Of a stretch of 64,000 bases of DNA, positions 37,651 through 46,673 are shown piece by piece. How positions within the stretch are numbered: the stretch's first letter is position 1; each line of letters starts with the position of its first letter. This stretch comes from Ideonella dechloratans (lineage in GTDB: Bacteria; Pseudomonadota; Gammaproteobacteria; Burkholderiales; Burkholderiaceae_C). The notes under the pieces were generated by a model. The model did not search any database and was not told the origin of the DNA. It worked only from the letters and a program-made list of their open reading frames with translations. The position numbers were made by a program, and so were the translations under genes. The stretch lies in contig NZ_CP088082.1 of the NCBI RefSeq assembly GCF_021049305.1, forward strand, positions 496,001 through 560,000. The letters are read 5' to 3'.

Positions 37651-38489
37651 ACAGCACCGCACCGGGGCCCGAGACCCCGCGCCAGGAGGGCGCTTTGCGA
37701 GGCGAGTTGCGCCTGTTCTTCACCGCGCTGCAGTTCTTCACCCGCGTGCCGGTGCCCGCCTGGGTGGGCTGGTCGGCCGCGCAGCTCAATGCCTCGGCCC
37801 GGCACTTTCCCAGCGTGGGCTGGGTGGTGGGCACGGTGGTGGGCGCGGTGCTGTGGGGGGCCAACCAGCTGTGGACGCCCGGCGTGGCGGCCTGGCTGGC
37901 CATCGCCGCAGGCGTGCTGCTGACCGGTGCCTTCCACGAGGACGGTCTGGCCGACAGCTGCGACGGCTTTGGCGGGGGCTGGCAGCGCGACCAGGTGCTG
38001 GCCATCATGAAGGATTCGCGCGTGGGCAGCTACGCCACCCTGGGCGTGGTCATCACCCTGGGCCTGAAGGCGCAGCTGCTGAGCCTGCTGGCCGAGCGGG
38101 CCTGGGGCCTGTGGCCGGTGCTGGGCGTGACCATCGCCGCCCACACCCTGAGCCGCTGGGGCGTGCTGTGGATCATGGCGCGGCTGGACTATGTGCGCGA
38201 GGACGCGCTGTCCAAGTCCAAGCCCATCGCGCAGGGCGTGGCCCGCGGGCCGCTGGTCTTCGCCTCCATCGTGGCCCTGCTGCCGGCCGCGCTGCTGGGC
38301 CTGCCGGGCCTGTCGGCCGCGGTGTCGGCCGGCCTGGTGGCCTGGTTTGCCATCCGCTACCTGCGCCGGCGCCTGGGCGGTTATGTGGGCGACGCGCTGG
38401 GCGCCACCCAGCAGATCACCGAGCTGGTGGTGCTGCTGTCGCTGCTGTCCGTGACGCCGGCGGTGGAACACCTGAGCCGCTGGCCCTGA
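37647..38489 (+). CDS. cobS: Adenosylcobinamide-GDP ribazoletransferase
   Basis: 280 aa polytopic membrane protein. The substrate-binding motif TGAFHEDGLADSCDGFGGG starts near residue 93, with IMKDSRVGSYATLGV and YLRRRLGGYVGDALGA later. It joins alpha-ribazole(-phosphate) to adenosylcobinamide-GDP, the final assembly step. It is preceded by an ATGA overlap with the PLP gene. Confidence 0.95.
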   Translation: MNSTAPGPETPRQEGALRGELRLFFTALQFFTRVPVPAWVGWSAAQLNASARHFPSVGWVVGTVVGAVLWGANQLWTPGVAAWLAIAAGVLLTGAFHEDGLADSCDGFGGGWQRDQVLAIMKDSRVGSYATLGVVITLGLKAQLLSLLAERAWGLWPVLGVTIAAHTLSRWGVLWIMARLDYVREDALSKSKPIAQGVARGPLVFASIVALLPAALLGLPGLSAAVSAGLVAWFAIRYLRRRLGGYVGDALGATQQITELVVLLSLLSVTPAVEHLSRWP

Positions 38490-38493
38490 ACCC

Positions 38494-39111
38494 ATGGCCC
38501 TGATCCTCGTTCGCCACACCCGCGTGGACCTGCCGGCCGGCACCTGCTACGGCCAGGCCGATGTGCCGTTGCTGCAGCCGCACGACCCGCCCTTCGACGG
38601 CGTGGGCCAGCGCCTGCGCGCGCTGCTGGAACGCATCGGGGCGGGCGTCCGGCTGGGCCCGGTGGTGTGCAGCCCGCTGAGCCGCGCCCGCCTGCTGGCC
38701 CAGCACCTGGCGACGGACCACGGCCAGGCCGTGGCCGTGGACCCGCGCTGGATGGAGCTGCATTTCGGGGCCTGGGAGGGCCGGCGCTGGGACGACATCC
38801 CTCGTGTGGAGAGCGACCCCTGGGCGGCGGACACCCACCACCGCGCCCCGCCCGGCGGCGAGACGCAGAACGCCCTGATCGCGCGCGTGCAGGCCGCCCT
38901 GGCCGCGCTGCACGCCCCCGCCAGCCAGCCCGGCCAGGCGGTGCTGGTGGTGGCCCATGCCGGGCCCTTGCGCGTGGCGCTGGGCGCGGCCCAGGGCTGG
39001 GTGGCCTCGGCCGATCCGCAGCAGGCGCCGGTGTCCCTGGACTTCGGCGGCCTGACCTGGCTGGACCCGCTGCCCGGTGGCGGCTGGGCGCTGCGCGCCC
39101 TCAATGCATGA
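38494..39111 (+). CDS. Alpha-ribazole phosphatase-like histidine phosphatase
   Basis: 205 aa. The histidine-phosphatase start is LILVRHTRVDL (H8 nucleophile), with GTCYGQADVPL, CSPLSRARLLAQHLA, MELHFGAWEGRRWDDIP and the second His in VVAHAGPLRVAL. This matches CobC-type alpha-ribazole-5-phosphate phosphatases. It sits 4 bp after cobS. The symbol cobC (Salmonella usage) is withheld to avoid a clash with the PLP enzyme. Confidence 0.9.
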   Translation: MALILVRHTRVDLPAGTCYGQADVPLLQPHDPPFDGVGQRLRALLERIGAGVRLGPVVCSPLSRARLLAQHLATDHGQAVAVDPRWMELHFGAWEGRRWDDIPRVESDPWAADTHHRAPPGGETQNALIARVQAALAALHAPASQPGQAVLVVAHAGPLRVALGAAQGWVASADPQQAPVSLDFGGLTWLDPLPGGGWALRALNA

Positions 39112-39121
39112 AGACCGACCC

Positions 39122-39697
39122 ATGGCCGAACACACCCTGATCCTGGGCGGCGCCCGTTCCGGCAAGAGTGCCTGGGCCGAGCGCCAGGCCAGCGCCTGGG
39201 CCGCCGAGGCGCCGGGCCGCGAGGTGGTGGTCGTCGCCACCGGCGAGGCCCGCGACGAGGAGATGCGGGCCCGCATTGCCGCCCACCAGGCCCAGCGCCC
39301 GGCGGGCTGGCAGACGGTGGAGGCGCCGCTGGCGCTGGCCGAGGCCCTGGCCGCGGCGGACGGCCCGCAGCGCCTCTTGCTGGTCGACTGCCTGACCCTG
39401 TGGCTCACCAACCTGCTGCTGGCCGATCTGCCGCCGGAGCTGGACCTGGACAGCGTGCGCGCCCTGCAGCCCGGCCCGCGCTGGCAGGCCGGCCGCGCGG
39501 CCCTGCTGGCCGTGCTGCCCCGGCTGCAGGCCCCGGTGCTGCTGATCGGCAACGAGGTGGGCCACGGCATCGTGCCGCTGGGGGCGGTCAACCGCCTGTT
39601 CGTCGATGAAAGCGGCCGCCTGCACCAGGCCCTGGCCGCGCAGTGCGCCCGGGTGCGTTTCGTGATGGCCGGCTGCGTGCTGCCGCTCAAGGGGTGA
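39122..39697 (+). CDS. cobU: Adenosylcobinamide kinase / guanylyltransferase
   Basis: 191 aa. The P-loop is GGARSGKS (9-16), followed by VVVVATGEARDEEM, HQAQRPAGWQTVE, LVDCLTLWLTNLL and LLIGNEVGHGIVP, the CobU/CobP set. The bifunctional enzyme phosphorylates cobinamide and then transfers GMP. An alternative in-frame ATG at 39104 overlaps the phosphatase stop and would add six residues. I prefer 39122, where the protein begins directly before strand 1. Confidence 0.95.
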   Translation: MAEHTLILGGARSGKSAWAERQASAWAAEAPGREVVVVATGEARDEEMRARIAAHQAQRPAGWQTVEAPLALAEALAAADGPQRLLLVDCLTLWLTNLLLADLPPELDLDSVRALQPGPRWQAGRAALLAVLPRLQAPVLLIGNEVGHGIVPLGAVNRLFVDESGRLHQALAAQCARVRFVMAGCVLPLKG

Positions 39698-39698
39698 G

Positions 39699-40601
39699 AT
39701 GAAGACGCTGAGTTTGTGCGTTGCCGGCCTGCTGGCCGCCACGATGGTGTTGAGCGGCCCCGCCCGGGCCAGCGTCAGCGCCCAGGACGATGACGGCCGC
39801 ACCGTGACGCTGCCCGCGCCCGCGCGGCGCATCATCAGCCTGGCGCCGCACACCACCGAGCTGCTCTACGCGGCCGGTGCCGGCCCCCGCATCGTGGCCA
39901 CCGTGCGCTATGCCGATTACCCGCCCGAGGCCAAGGCCCTGCCGCAGGTGGGCGACGCCCATGCGCTGGACCTGGAACGCATCGTCGCCCTCAAGCCCGA
40001 CCTGATCGTGGTGTGGATGCACGGCAGCTCGGCGCGGCAGATCGAGCGCCTGCGGGCACTGAAGATCCCGCTCTTTCACAGCGAGGCGCACACCCTGGAA
40101 GACGTGGGCGAGGGCATCCGCCGCCTGGGCGTGCTGGCCGGCACCGAGGACGTGGCCAACGCCGCCGCCAACACCTATGCCAAGCGGGTGACGACGCTGC
40201 GGGTCCGCTACAGCCAGCGCACCCCGCTCAGGGTCTTCTACCAGGTGTGGCAGCAGCCGCTGCTCACGCTGAACCGGCAACACCTGATCAGCGACGCCAT
40301 CCGCCTGTGCGGCGGCGTCAATGTGTTTGCCCAGCAGACAGCGTTGGTGCCCACCGTCAGCCCCGAGGCGGTGTTGGCCGCCCAGCCGCAGGTGCTGGTG
40401 GCCGCCAGCGTGGGCGGCCAGCCCGACGACAGCCTGGCCCTGTGGGCGCCGTTCAAGCAGTTCGAGCCCATCGCCCGCCACCATGTGGTGTGGCTCAACA
40501 CCGACCTGATCAGCCGCCAGGGCCCGCGCATCGTGGACGGCGCGCAGCAGCTCTGCGAGGGCCTGGACAAGGTGCGCGCCGACCTGGCCGCCAAGCCATG
40601 A
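39699..40601 (+). CDS. btuF: BtuF-like cobalamin/cobinamide-binding periplasmic protein
   Basis: 300 aa with a cleavable signal ([16 protein letters not shown], cleavage near ARAS). The TroA/BtuF fold begins [18 protein letters not shown], followed by [14 protein letters not shown] and [16 protein letters not shown]. It likely hands corrinoids to a BtuCD importer, but no BtuC, BtuD or BtuB gene is in the window. It starts 1 bp after cobU and overlaps cobQ by 4 bp. Confidence 0.88.
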   Translation: MKTLSLCVAGLLAATMVLSGPARASVSAQDDDGRTVTLPAPARRIISLAPHTTELLYAAGAGPRIVATVRYADYPPEAKALPQVGDAHALDLERIVALKPDLIVVWMHGSSARQIERLRALKIPLFHSEAHTLEDVGEGIRRLGVLAGTEDVANAAANTYAKRVTTLRVRYSQRTPLRVFYQVWQQPLLTLNRQHLISDAIRLCGGVNVFAQQTALVPTVSPEAVLAAQPQVLVAASVGGQPDDSLALWAPFKQFEPIARHHVVWLNTDLISRQGPRIVDGAQQLCEGLDKVRADLAAKP

Positions 40602-42139
40602 CGGCCCGGCCCTGGCGCGACATCCCCAGCCGGGCGCTGATGGTGCAGGGCACCACCTCGGACGCCGGCAAGAGCACGCTGGTGGCCGGCCTGGCCCGCT
40701 GGCTGGTGCGCCAGGGCGCCCGGGTGGCGCCCTTCAAGCCGCAGAACATGGCCCTGAACAGCGCGGTGACGGTGGACGGCGGCGAGATCGGCCGCGCCCA
40801 GGCCCTGCAGGCCCTGGCCGCCCGCGTGCCGCCCACCACCGACATGAACCCGGTGCTGCTCAAGCCCAGCAGCGACACCGGCGCGCAAATCATCATCCAC
40901 GGCCGGGTGCGCAGTGACATGGATGCGCGGGCCTACCACCAGTACAAGCCCATCGCCTTCGAGGCGGTGCGCGAGAGCTTCGAGCGCCTGCGCGCCGCGC
41001 ACGACCTGGTGCTGGTGGAAGGCGCCGGCAGCCCGGCCGAGGTGAACTTGCGCGACCGCGACATCGCCAACATGGGCTTTGCGCTGCCCTACCGGGTGCC
41101 GGTGCTGCTGGTGGCCGACATCGACCGCGGCGGCGTCTTCGCCCACCTGACCGGCACCCTGGCCTGCCTGTCGCCCGAAGAGCAGGCCCTGGTGCGCGGC
41201 TTCGTCATCAACCGCTTCCGCGGCGATGTGAGCCTGCTCACGCCTGGCCTGGACTGGCTGCGGCAGCGCACGGACAAGCCCACGCTGGCGGTGCTGCCTT
41301 ATTTGCACGGCCTGCACCTGGACGCCGAGGACGCGGTGGACGCCCAGCAGGCCGCCGCCGCCCATGGCCCGCGCCTGGTGGTGGCGGTGCCGGTGTTTCC
41401 GCGCATCAGCAACCACACCGATTTCGACGCGCTGCGCGCCCACCCGCAGGTGGACCTGCGCTTCGTCGGCCCGGGCCAGGCGCTGCCGGCCTGCGATCTG
41501 ATCGTCCTGCCCGGCAGCAAGAACACCCTGGCCGACCTGCGCTGGCTGCGCGAGCAGGGCCACGAGGCGGCCATCGCCCGTCACCTGCGCTACGGCGGCA
41601 AGCTCATCGGCATCTGCGGCGGCTTCCAGATGCTGGGCCGCGCGCTGCACGACCCGCTGGGCCGGGAAGGCCCCGCCGGCAGCCAGGCGGCCGGCCTGGG
41701 CCTGCTGGACATGACGACCACGCTGGCGGCCGACAAGCAGCTGCGGCGGGTGCAGGGGCGGTTGGCGCCCCTGCCCGGGGCAAGCGATGGGCCCGCGCAT
41801 GTGGAAGGCTACGAGATCCACCTGGGCATCAGCCAGGGCACGGCGTTGCAGCAGCCCGCGGCCTGGCTGCAGCCGGTGGGTGAAGAGGGCGTCGCCCCGC
41901 GCCCCGATGGCGCGCTGAGCCCCGACGGCCAGGTGCTGGGCAGCTATGTGCACGGCCTGTTCGACGACCCGCGGGCGCAGGCCGCGCTGCTGCGCTGGGC
42001 CGGCCTGCGCGACGCCGCCGCGGTGGACCTGGCCGCGCTGCGCGAAGCCAGCCTGGACCGGCTGGCCGATGTGCTGGAGGAACACCTGGACGCCGACACC
42101 TTGTGGCGCTTGGCCGCGGGGTCCCCGCGCTCAGGCTGA
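40598..42139 (+). CDS. cobQ: Cobyric acid synthase (glutamine-hydrolysing)
   Basis: 513 aa. The P-loop is [10 protein letters not shown] (18-27), with [35 protein letters not shown] and the class I glutaminase domain: nucleophile in [11 protein letters not shown], then VEGYEIHLG and [10 protein letters not shown]. It amidates four side chains of adenosylcobyrinic acid a,c-diamide. It is the last gene of the operon. The stop runs 9 bp into the end of the convergent 4-TM gene. Confidence 0.95.
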   Translation: MTARPWRDIPSRALMVQGTTSDAGKSTLVAGLARWLVRQGARVAPFKPQNMALNSAVTVDGGEIGRAQALQALAARVPPTTDMNPVLLKPSSDTGAQIIIHGRVRSDMDARAYHQYKPIAFEAVRESFERLRAAHDLVLVEGAGSPAEVNLRDRDIANMGFALPYRVPVLLVADIDRGGVFAHLTGTLACLSPEEQALVRGFVINRFRGDVSLLTPGLDWLRQRTDKPTLAVLPYLHGLHLDAEDAVDAQQAAAAHGPRLVVAVPVFPRISNHTDFDALRAHPQVDLRFVGPGQALPACDLIVLPGSKNTLADLRWLREQGHEAAIARHLRYGGKLIGICGGFQMLGRALHDPLGREGPAGSQAAGLGLLDMTTTLAADKQLRRVQGRLAPLPGASDGPAHVEGYEIHLGISQGTALQQPAAWLQPVGEEGVAPRPDGALSPDGQVLGSYVHGLFDDPRAQAALLRWAGLRDAAAVDLAALREASLDRLADVLEEHLDADTLWRLAAGSPRSG

Positions 42140-42589
42140 AGAGGGCGCAGGCCGCAGGCGCCCGGACAAGCGCAGACCTGTGCGGACATTGCGCGCCAGC
42201 AGCGTTAACTGCACGGCCCCCACCAGCAGTTCCAGCCCCTGTACGACGTAGAAGACGTCGTCGAACTGGCCGGCGCTGGCGCGCGCGTTCAGGAACAGCG
42301 CGGAGGGCACCAGCACCAACAGGCCATTGAGGCCCAGCAATGGCATGCGCCGGCGCTTTTCATCCACCAGCCGACCACTGCGGCCGCGGGCCAAGGCCAG
42401 GCCGGTGGCACCGGTGGTTGCCATGCACAGCACCAGGGCGGCCAGGCCATACCAGGCGATGGCGTGCTTGACGGCCTGCACGGCGGGCGGGCCCAGCAGC
42501 AATTCCGAGACCAGGGTCGATGTCCAAAAGGTGGCCACCAGCAACAGGGCCAGGGTGCCGGTGGCGGCGTGAAGGGCGGTCTTGCGCAT
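42131..42589 (-). CDS. Small four-TM membrane protein of unknown function
   Basis: 152 aa from the ATG at 42589 (GGAGA upstream). Four hydrophobic helices are visible at about residues 9-30, 40-62, 82-100 and 112-132. The acidic/basic loops include [15 protein letters not shown], and the tail [12 protein letters not shown] is positively charged, so the C-terminus is probably cytoplasmic. I do not recognise a family. It is divergent from the MarR gene, with a perfect palindrome just upstream, so MarR control is likely. Confidence 0.75.
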   Translation of the reverse strand: MRKTALHAATGTLALLLVATFWTSTLVSELLLGPPAVQAVKHAIAWYGLAALVLCMATTGATGLALARGRSGRLVDEKRRRMPLLGLNGLLVLVPSALFLNARASAGQFDDVFYVVQGLELLVGAVQLTLLARNVRTGLRLSGRLRPAPSSA

Positions 42590-42602
42590 GGGGCGTCTCC
42601 AG

Positions 42603-42616
42603 ATTGACGTGTCAAT
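42603..42616. promoter_or_regulatory. Candidate MarR operator
   Basis: A perfect palindrome, ATTGAC-GT-GTCAAT, is 14 bp upstream of the 4-TM gene and 66 bp from the divergent MarR gene. The length and AT-rich half sites suit MarR-type binding. Confidence 0.55.
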
Positions 42617-42681
42617 GATTTCAAAACGACATGATGATGGCAATATGCGCGTGAAATGCCATAGCGGCACAATGCCGCACC

Positions 42682-43158
42682 ATGCGCAAGACCACACACA
42701 CCCCAGCCGGAGCCGCGCTGAGCGAGACCGTCCTGGCCCTGTTCCGCGTGACCAGTGGCCTGCTCACCGCGGGCGACCGTCTGGTGGCCGATCTGGGCCT
42801 GACCAGCGCCCGTTGGCAGGTGCTGGGCACCATCGTGGCCGCAGAGCGCCCGCAGCCGGTGGCCTGGCTGGCACGCGACATGGGGGCGAACCGGCAGAAC
42901 GTCCAGCGCATCACCAACGATCTGCTGCGCGATGGCCTGGTCGAGCTGGCGCCCAATCCCCATCATCGGCGCGCGGCGTTGGTGGTGCTGACGGCGCAGG
43001 GGCGTCAGGCCTTCGAGCAGGCCATGGCGCTGGAAGCGCCCTGGATGAACCACCTGGCCGAGGGCATCGAGCCTGCGGACATCCAGGCCATGCAGCGGGT
43101 GCTGGCGGCGTTGCGTGGACAGCTGGACGCCGAGCTGTCAGAGGCTGCCGGTGGCTGA
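42682..43158 (+). CDS. MarR-family transcriptional regulator
   Basis: 158 aa winged-helix protein. TSARWQVLGTIVAAERPQPV, then WLARDMGANRQNVQRITNDL as recognition helix region, and NPHHRRAALVVLTAQGRQ as the wing. Length and pattern are typical. The likely target is the divergent membrane protein gene through the palindrome at 42603-42616. The 3' end overlaps the convergent AraC gene by 21 bp. Confidence 0.92.
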   Translation: MRKTTHTPAGAALSETVLALFRVTSGLLTAGDRLVADLGLTSARWQVLGTIVAAERPQPVAWLARDMGANRQNVQRITNDLLRDGLVELAPNPHHRRAALVVLTAQGRQAFEQAMALEAPWMNHLAEGIEPADIQAMQRVLAALRGQLDAELSEAAGG

Positions 43159-44067
43159 CCGGGCGTAACGCCCCGGCGCCTGACCCACCTGCCGGCGGAA
43201 GGCCAGGCTGAAGGCACTGGCGGAGCCGTAGCCGACGCGCTCGGCCACCTCGGCCACGGGCAGGCGGTCTTCGCGCAGCAGAGCCTTGGCGATCTCCATG
43301 CGCCAGGCCAGCAGGTACTCCATCGGCCCCTGGCCCATCACGCGCCGAAAACGCTCGAAGAAGGCGGAGCGGGACAGGGCTGCCAGCTTTGCCAACTGGT
43401 CGCTGGTCCAGGGCCTGTCGACCTGGGCGTGCAACTGGCTGAGCACGCGGGCCAGACGCGCATCGGCCAGGCCGCGCAACAGCCCGGGGGGCGCGGCGTC
43501 GGTGGCCGCCAGGCGCATCGATTCGATGAGCAGCAGCTCCACCAGGCGGGTGAGCGCGTAGTCCGCGCCGGGGCGGGCATCCGCGGCCTCCTCACCCACC
43601 ATGCGCACCAGCTGTGTCAGACGGTTCGAGCCCCGCACATGGACCACACCGGGCAGCATGGCGGCCAGCAGCGCGGCGTCGCCACCATCGAAGGCGAAGG
43701 CGCCGCCCAGCGAGCGCAAGTCCGGGCGCCCGCGCCGCTCCCCGTAGCGCAGGCCGCCCCGTGTGTTGGCGGCGGCCTGCGGGTCCAGGGGGATGGGCGG
43801 CGGGGCCTCGCCCGGGCTCGAGAGCGTGAACCCCGGTGTGCGCGCCAGCAGCACGAAGTCCCCGGCTTGCAGGGTGATGGGGGCATGGCCGTCGACGCTG
43901 AGCCGGCAACTGCCCGCCAGCAGGATGCAGAAGCTGGGCAGACCGTACTCCGCATAGCGCACGGCCCAGGCACCCTTGGCCGTGATGGGGTTGGCCATCA
44001 CCGCACGGGGGCGCAGCAGGCGGACGACGTCGGACAGGGGATCGTGCATGTCTGGACGATCAATCAT
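43138..44067 (-). CDS. AraC-family transcriptional regulator with AraC_binding/cupin_6 domain
   Basis: 309 aa. The N-terminal cupin-like domain (about 15-195) contains LPSFCILLAGSCRLSVDG and LQAGDFVLLARTPGF. The C-terminal double HTH (about 205-305) has WTSDQLAKLAALSRSAFFERF and VAEVAERVGYGSASAFSLAF. This is the cupin_6 subgroup that usually controls a divergent SDR or aldo-keto reductase. Here that is the SDR at 44150. Start at 44067 or 44049. Confidence 0.92.
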   Translation of the reverse strand: MIDRPDMHDPLSDVVRLLRPRAVMANPITAKGAWAVRYAEYGLPSFCILLAGSCRLSVDGHAPITLQAGDFVLLARTPGFTLSSPGEAPPPIPLDPQAAANTRGGLRYGERRGRPDLRSLGGAFAFDGGDAALLAAMLPGVVHVRGSNRLTQLVRMVGEEAADARPGADYALTRLVELLLIESMRLAATDAAPPGLLRGLADARLARVLSQLHAQVDRPWTSDQLAKLAALSRSAFFERFRRVMGQGPMEYLLAWRMEIAKALLREDRLPVAEVAERVGYGSASAFSLAFRRQVGQAPGRYARSATGSL

Positions 44068-44149
44068 GTTTGATGGACTGTAGACGATTGGAAGTCCGGT
44101 CTGGCATTCCTATCGTTCATCCCATGTTCCACGCATCAGGAGATGAACC

Positions 44150-44905
44150 ATGAAAACCGTGCTGATCACTGGCTGCTCGTCCGGCTATGGGCTGGAGACG
44201 GCCCGCCACTTCCACGCCCTGGGCTGGTCGGTCATCGCGACGATGCGCCAGCCCCGTGACGACAGCTTTCTTCCCGTGTCGGACCGACTGCGTGTGCTGC
44301 CGCTGGATGTGACCCGTTCGGAGAGCATTGCCCATGCGCTGGAGGTGGCCGGTCCCATCGATGTGCTGGTGAACAACGCCGGGATCGGCCTGTTCGGCGC
44401 CTTCGAGGCCACGCCGATGGCCACGGTGAGGGAGGTCTTCGAGACCAACACCTTCGGCACGATGGCGATGTGCCAGGCGGTCATTCCGCAGTTCCGGGCC
44501 CGCGGGGCCGGCACGCTCATCAACGTCACCTCCAGCGCCGTGCTGGCACCCATGCCCCTGGTGGCGGCCTATACCGCCAGCAAGACGGCCATCGAGGGCT
44601 TCAGCGCGTCGCTGGCGCTGGAGCTGGCACCGTTGGGCGTGCGGGTGAAGCTGGTGCAGCCTGGCTACGGACCCACGACCCGATTTGCGGCCAATGGACA
44701 AGGGCGTATACAGGGGCTCATCACCGAGCCCTATGCCGCTTATGCGCACAGCGTCTTCGCCCAGTTCCAGGGCGCTGCACTGACCACCCAGCCGGCCGAT
44801 GTGGCCGAAGCCATCTGGTGGGCGACGCAGGATGAGACGGGTCAGTTGCGCTGCCCTGCGGGGCCCGACGCGATGGCCTTGGCGACTCGGGCTGCGGGAG
44901 GCTGA
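44150..44905 (+). CDS. Short-chain dehydrogenase/reductase (SDR)
   Basis: 251 aa. The motif TGCSSGYG (about 7-14) replaces the usual TGxxxGIG, and LDVTRSESI supplies the Asp. NNAG (about 77-80), a Ser in NVTSSAV, and YTASK (Tyr, Lys) complete the active site. The sequence resembles the 17-beta-hydroxysteroid-dehydrogenase-like SDRs that often lie next to AraC regulators. AGGAG precedes the ATG. Its substrate is unknown. Confidence 0.92.
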   Translation: MKTVLITGCSSGYGLETARHFHALGWSVIATMRQPRDDSFLPVSDRLRVLPLDVTRSESIAHALEVAGPIDVLVNNAGIGLFGAFEATPMATVREVFETNTFGTMAMCQAVIPQFRARGAGTLINVTSSAVLAPMPLVAAYTASKTAIEGFSASLALELAPLGVRVKLVQPGYGPTTRFAANGQGRIQGLITEPYAAYAHSVFAQFQGAALTTQPADVAEAIWWATQDETGQLRCPAGPDAMALATRAAGG

Positions 44906-44915
44906 CGGCCGCCGC

Positions 44916-45083
44916 TCAGTCAGGCGTCATGTCCGGCTGCAGCAGCACCTCGTCGGGCAGGCCAGCACTGTTGTGGACGATGTCCACCGCACCCAACGGC
45001 GAATAACCGGCGTCGCCTTCCAGCAGCACGCTGGCATCGGGCGGCAGTTGGCTCAGGGCCTGGATCAGTTGCTGAACGGTCAC
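44916..45083 (-). CDS. Small hypothetical protein coupled to the DUF2779 gene
   Basis: 55 aa from a GTG at 45083 that overlaps the stop of the upstream gene (GTGA), so translation is probably coupled. The sequence starts VTVQQLIQALSQLPPDASV and ends DEVLLQPDMTPD: a helix, a short strand (VLLEGDAGYSPLG) and an acidic tail. I recognise no family beyond resemblance to small proteins built from QLIxxLxxLPPD repeats, which appear as a phage-type or regulatory fragment. Confidence 0.6.
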   Translation of the reverse strand: MTVQQLIQALSQLPPDASVLLEGDAGYSPLGAVDIVHNSAGLPDEVLLQPDMTPD

Positions 45084-46612
45084 GGCAAGGGCTCTCTTTC
45101 CGGGGGCTGCTCGAACAGTGTCACCATGCTGCGCAGCGCGCCCGTCTGCCGCTGCCCATGGGCCTGCAGGGCGGTGCGCAGTTGCTGCCGCTCGTCGCCG
45201 GACAGGCCAGGCTGCAGTGAACGGGCAAAGGCGTCCAGCGGTGTGGCCAGGCCGTTGCAGTCGAAGCGATGGGCGCCCAGCTCGGGGGCCAAGGCCGCAA
45301 ACACCGACTTGAACGACCAGGAGCCCGCCATGGCCGGGTGGTAGTAGTGGCCGCGGGCGATCTGGAACAGATCGACGATGCGCTCGGCCAGCGCCAGCAG
45401 TCCGGGCGACAGGTCTTCCCATTCGCCCGCCAGCTCGCGCACGCGGTTGCGCTCGAAGCCGGCGTTGTAGGCCAGCACCGGGCCGTCGTCGTTCCCCAGG
45501 GCCTGCAGCAGGCTCTGGGCAAAGGCGCGGCGTGGGTCGCCCGAGGGGCCAGCCAGAAAACCCTGCGGCCGCGGTGGCGCGCCAGGCCCGGCCACCGTGT
45601 CGCAACTCCATTGGAAGGGCAGCACCTGATAGGGCCGGGTGCCGGCCCACACGGGCACCGCAAAGCCGATGGTCTCGAAGCGCAGGAAGTGGCGGGGGTA
45701 GGGCAGGGCCTGCAGCAGCGCGGCGGCCTGGGGCGCCAGCACCGGCGCGCCTTGCTGCACCGCCTGGGCGGCGCGGCGCAGCCGGCCATCGGGCAGGGCG
45801 TCCAGCGGCACGCTGTGCACATCGGCGTGGCCGTCGGCGCGCAGTTGGGCGGCCAGTTCGCGCCCGAGGATGTCCAGGCTGGCGCATGGGTCCACGGGGC
45901 GGGTCTGCCCCGTGGGCGGGCTGCAGCGGGCCAGCTGTTCGCAGGGGCTGGGCTGCGTGCAGGGCGCGCCGGTGGGCATGGGGGGCAGCCCACCGCGCAG
46001 GCAGGCCTGCATGGCGGCCAGCCAGTCACCGGTGGGCCGCGAACCCAGCGAGGGCCCCAGGTCCACCTCGCGCAGCAGGCCCGCGTAGCAGCCGTGACCG
46101 GGGTAGATGAAGCCGGTGTCCACCAGCAGCAGGCCGACGGTCTGCACCCGCAGCCCGCAGCGGGCGGCCACGTGGGCCCACAGCGCCACCGTGTCCACAT
46201 CCGCCTCGGCGCCCACGGTGGCGTAGCGCAGCTTGAACAGCCGCCAGCCATGGGGGCCGCGGGTGATGAGGTCGATGCGCGCCCGCGCGCCGTCGTCGCT
46301 GGCCAGGCAGGCCCCGAACAGCGCCCAGCCCTCGGCGTCGGGCGTGGCCGCGGCCAGGGCGATGTGCGTCTGCTCCTGCGCATGCGCCCAGTCGGCGGGC
46401 GTGCTGGGTGCGGGCAACCATTTCCCGGCGGGGAAGGACGCCCGCAGCGCCGCGTCCGGGGCCGGCCCCTGGACCACATGGGCCTCGGGCGGCTCGGCCA
46501 CGGGGTTCGGCCGGGCCGGGGTGTGCCGCTGCAGCCAGAAGCGGCGCGTGCAGGCCCGCCAGCGGCGCAGGTCTGCGTCGTCCAGGGGTGTGGCGGTGTC
46601 GACCATCGTCAT
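45080..46612 (-). CDS. DUF2779-domain protein (nuclease-like, apparently catalytically altered)
   Basis: 510 aa. The N-terminal half resembles a Cas4-like PD-(D/E)XK region. It has Cys residues near both ends (CTRRFW at about 21, then CTQPSPCEQLARC near 227-239) that could hold an Fe-S cluster. The expected E-x-K core reads LFKLRYATV. The C-terminal DUF2779 part has FLRFETIGFAVPVW, PYQVLPFQWSCD, VLAYNAGFERNRVRELA and WSFKSVFAALAP. The first acidic residue of the DxE-like motif is Arg here. So it looks like a nuclease with eroded sites. Function unknown. Confidence 0.75.
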   Translation of the reverse strand: MTMVDTATPLDDADLRRWRACTRRFWLQRHTPARPNPVAEPPEAHVVQGPAPDAALRASFPAGKWLPAPSTPADWAHAQEQTHIALAAATPDAEGWALFGACLASDDGARARIDLITRGPHGWRLFKLRYATVGAEADVDTVALWAHVAARCGLRVQTVGLLLVDTGFIYPGHGCYAGLLREVDLGPSLGSRPTGDWLAAMQACLRGGLPPMPTGAPCTQPSPCEQLARCSPPTGQTRPVDPCASLDILGRELAAQLRADGHADVHSVPLDALPDGRLRRAAQAVQQGAPVLAPQAAALLQALPYPRHFLRFETIGFAVPVWAGTRPYQVLPFQWSCDTVAGPGAPPRPQGFLAGPSGDPRRAFAQSLLQALGNDDGPVLAYNAGFERNRVRELAGEWEDLSPGLLALAERIVDLFQIARGHYYHPAMAGSWSFKSVFAALAPELGAHRFDCNGLATPLDAFARSLQPGLSGDERQQLRTALQAHGQRQTGALRSMVTLFEQPPEREPLP

Positions 46613-46673
46613 GGGCAGAAACAGACAAATACGACAGGGGAAACCGCTGCAGCGGGGACGTCAGCCCAGGCCA

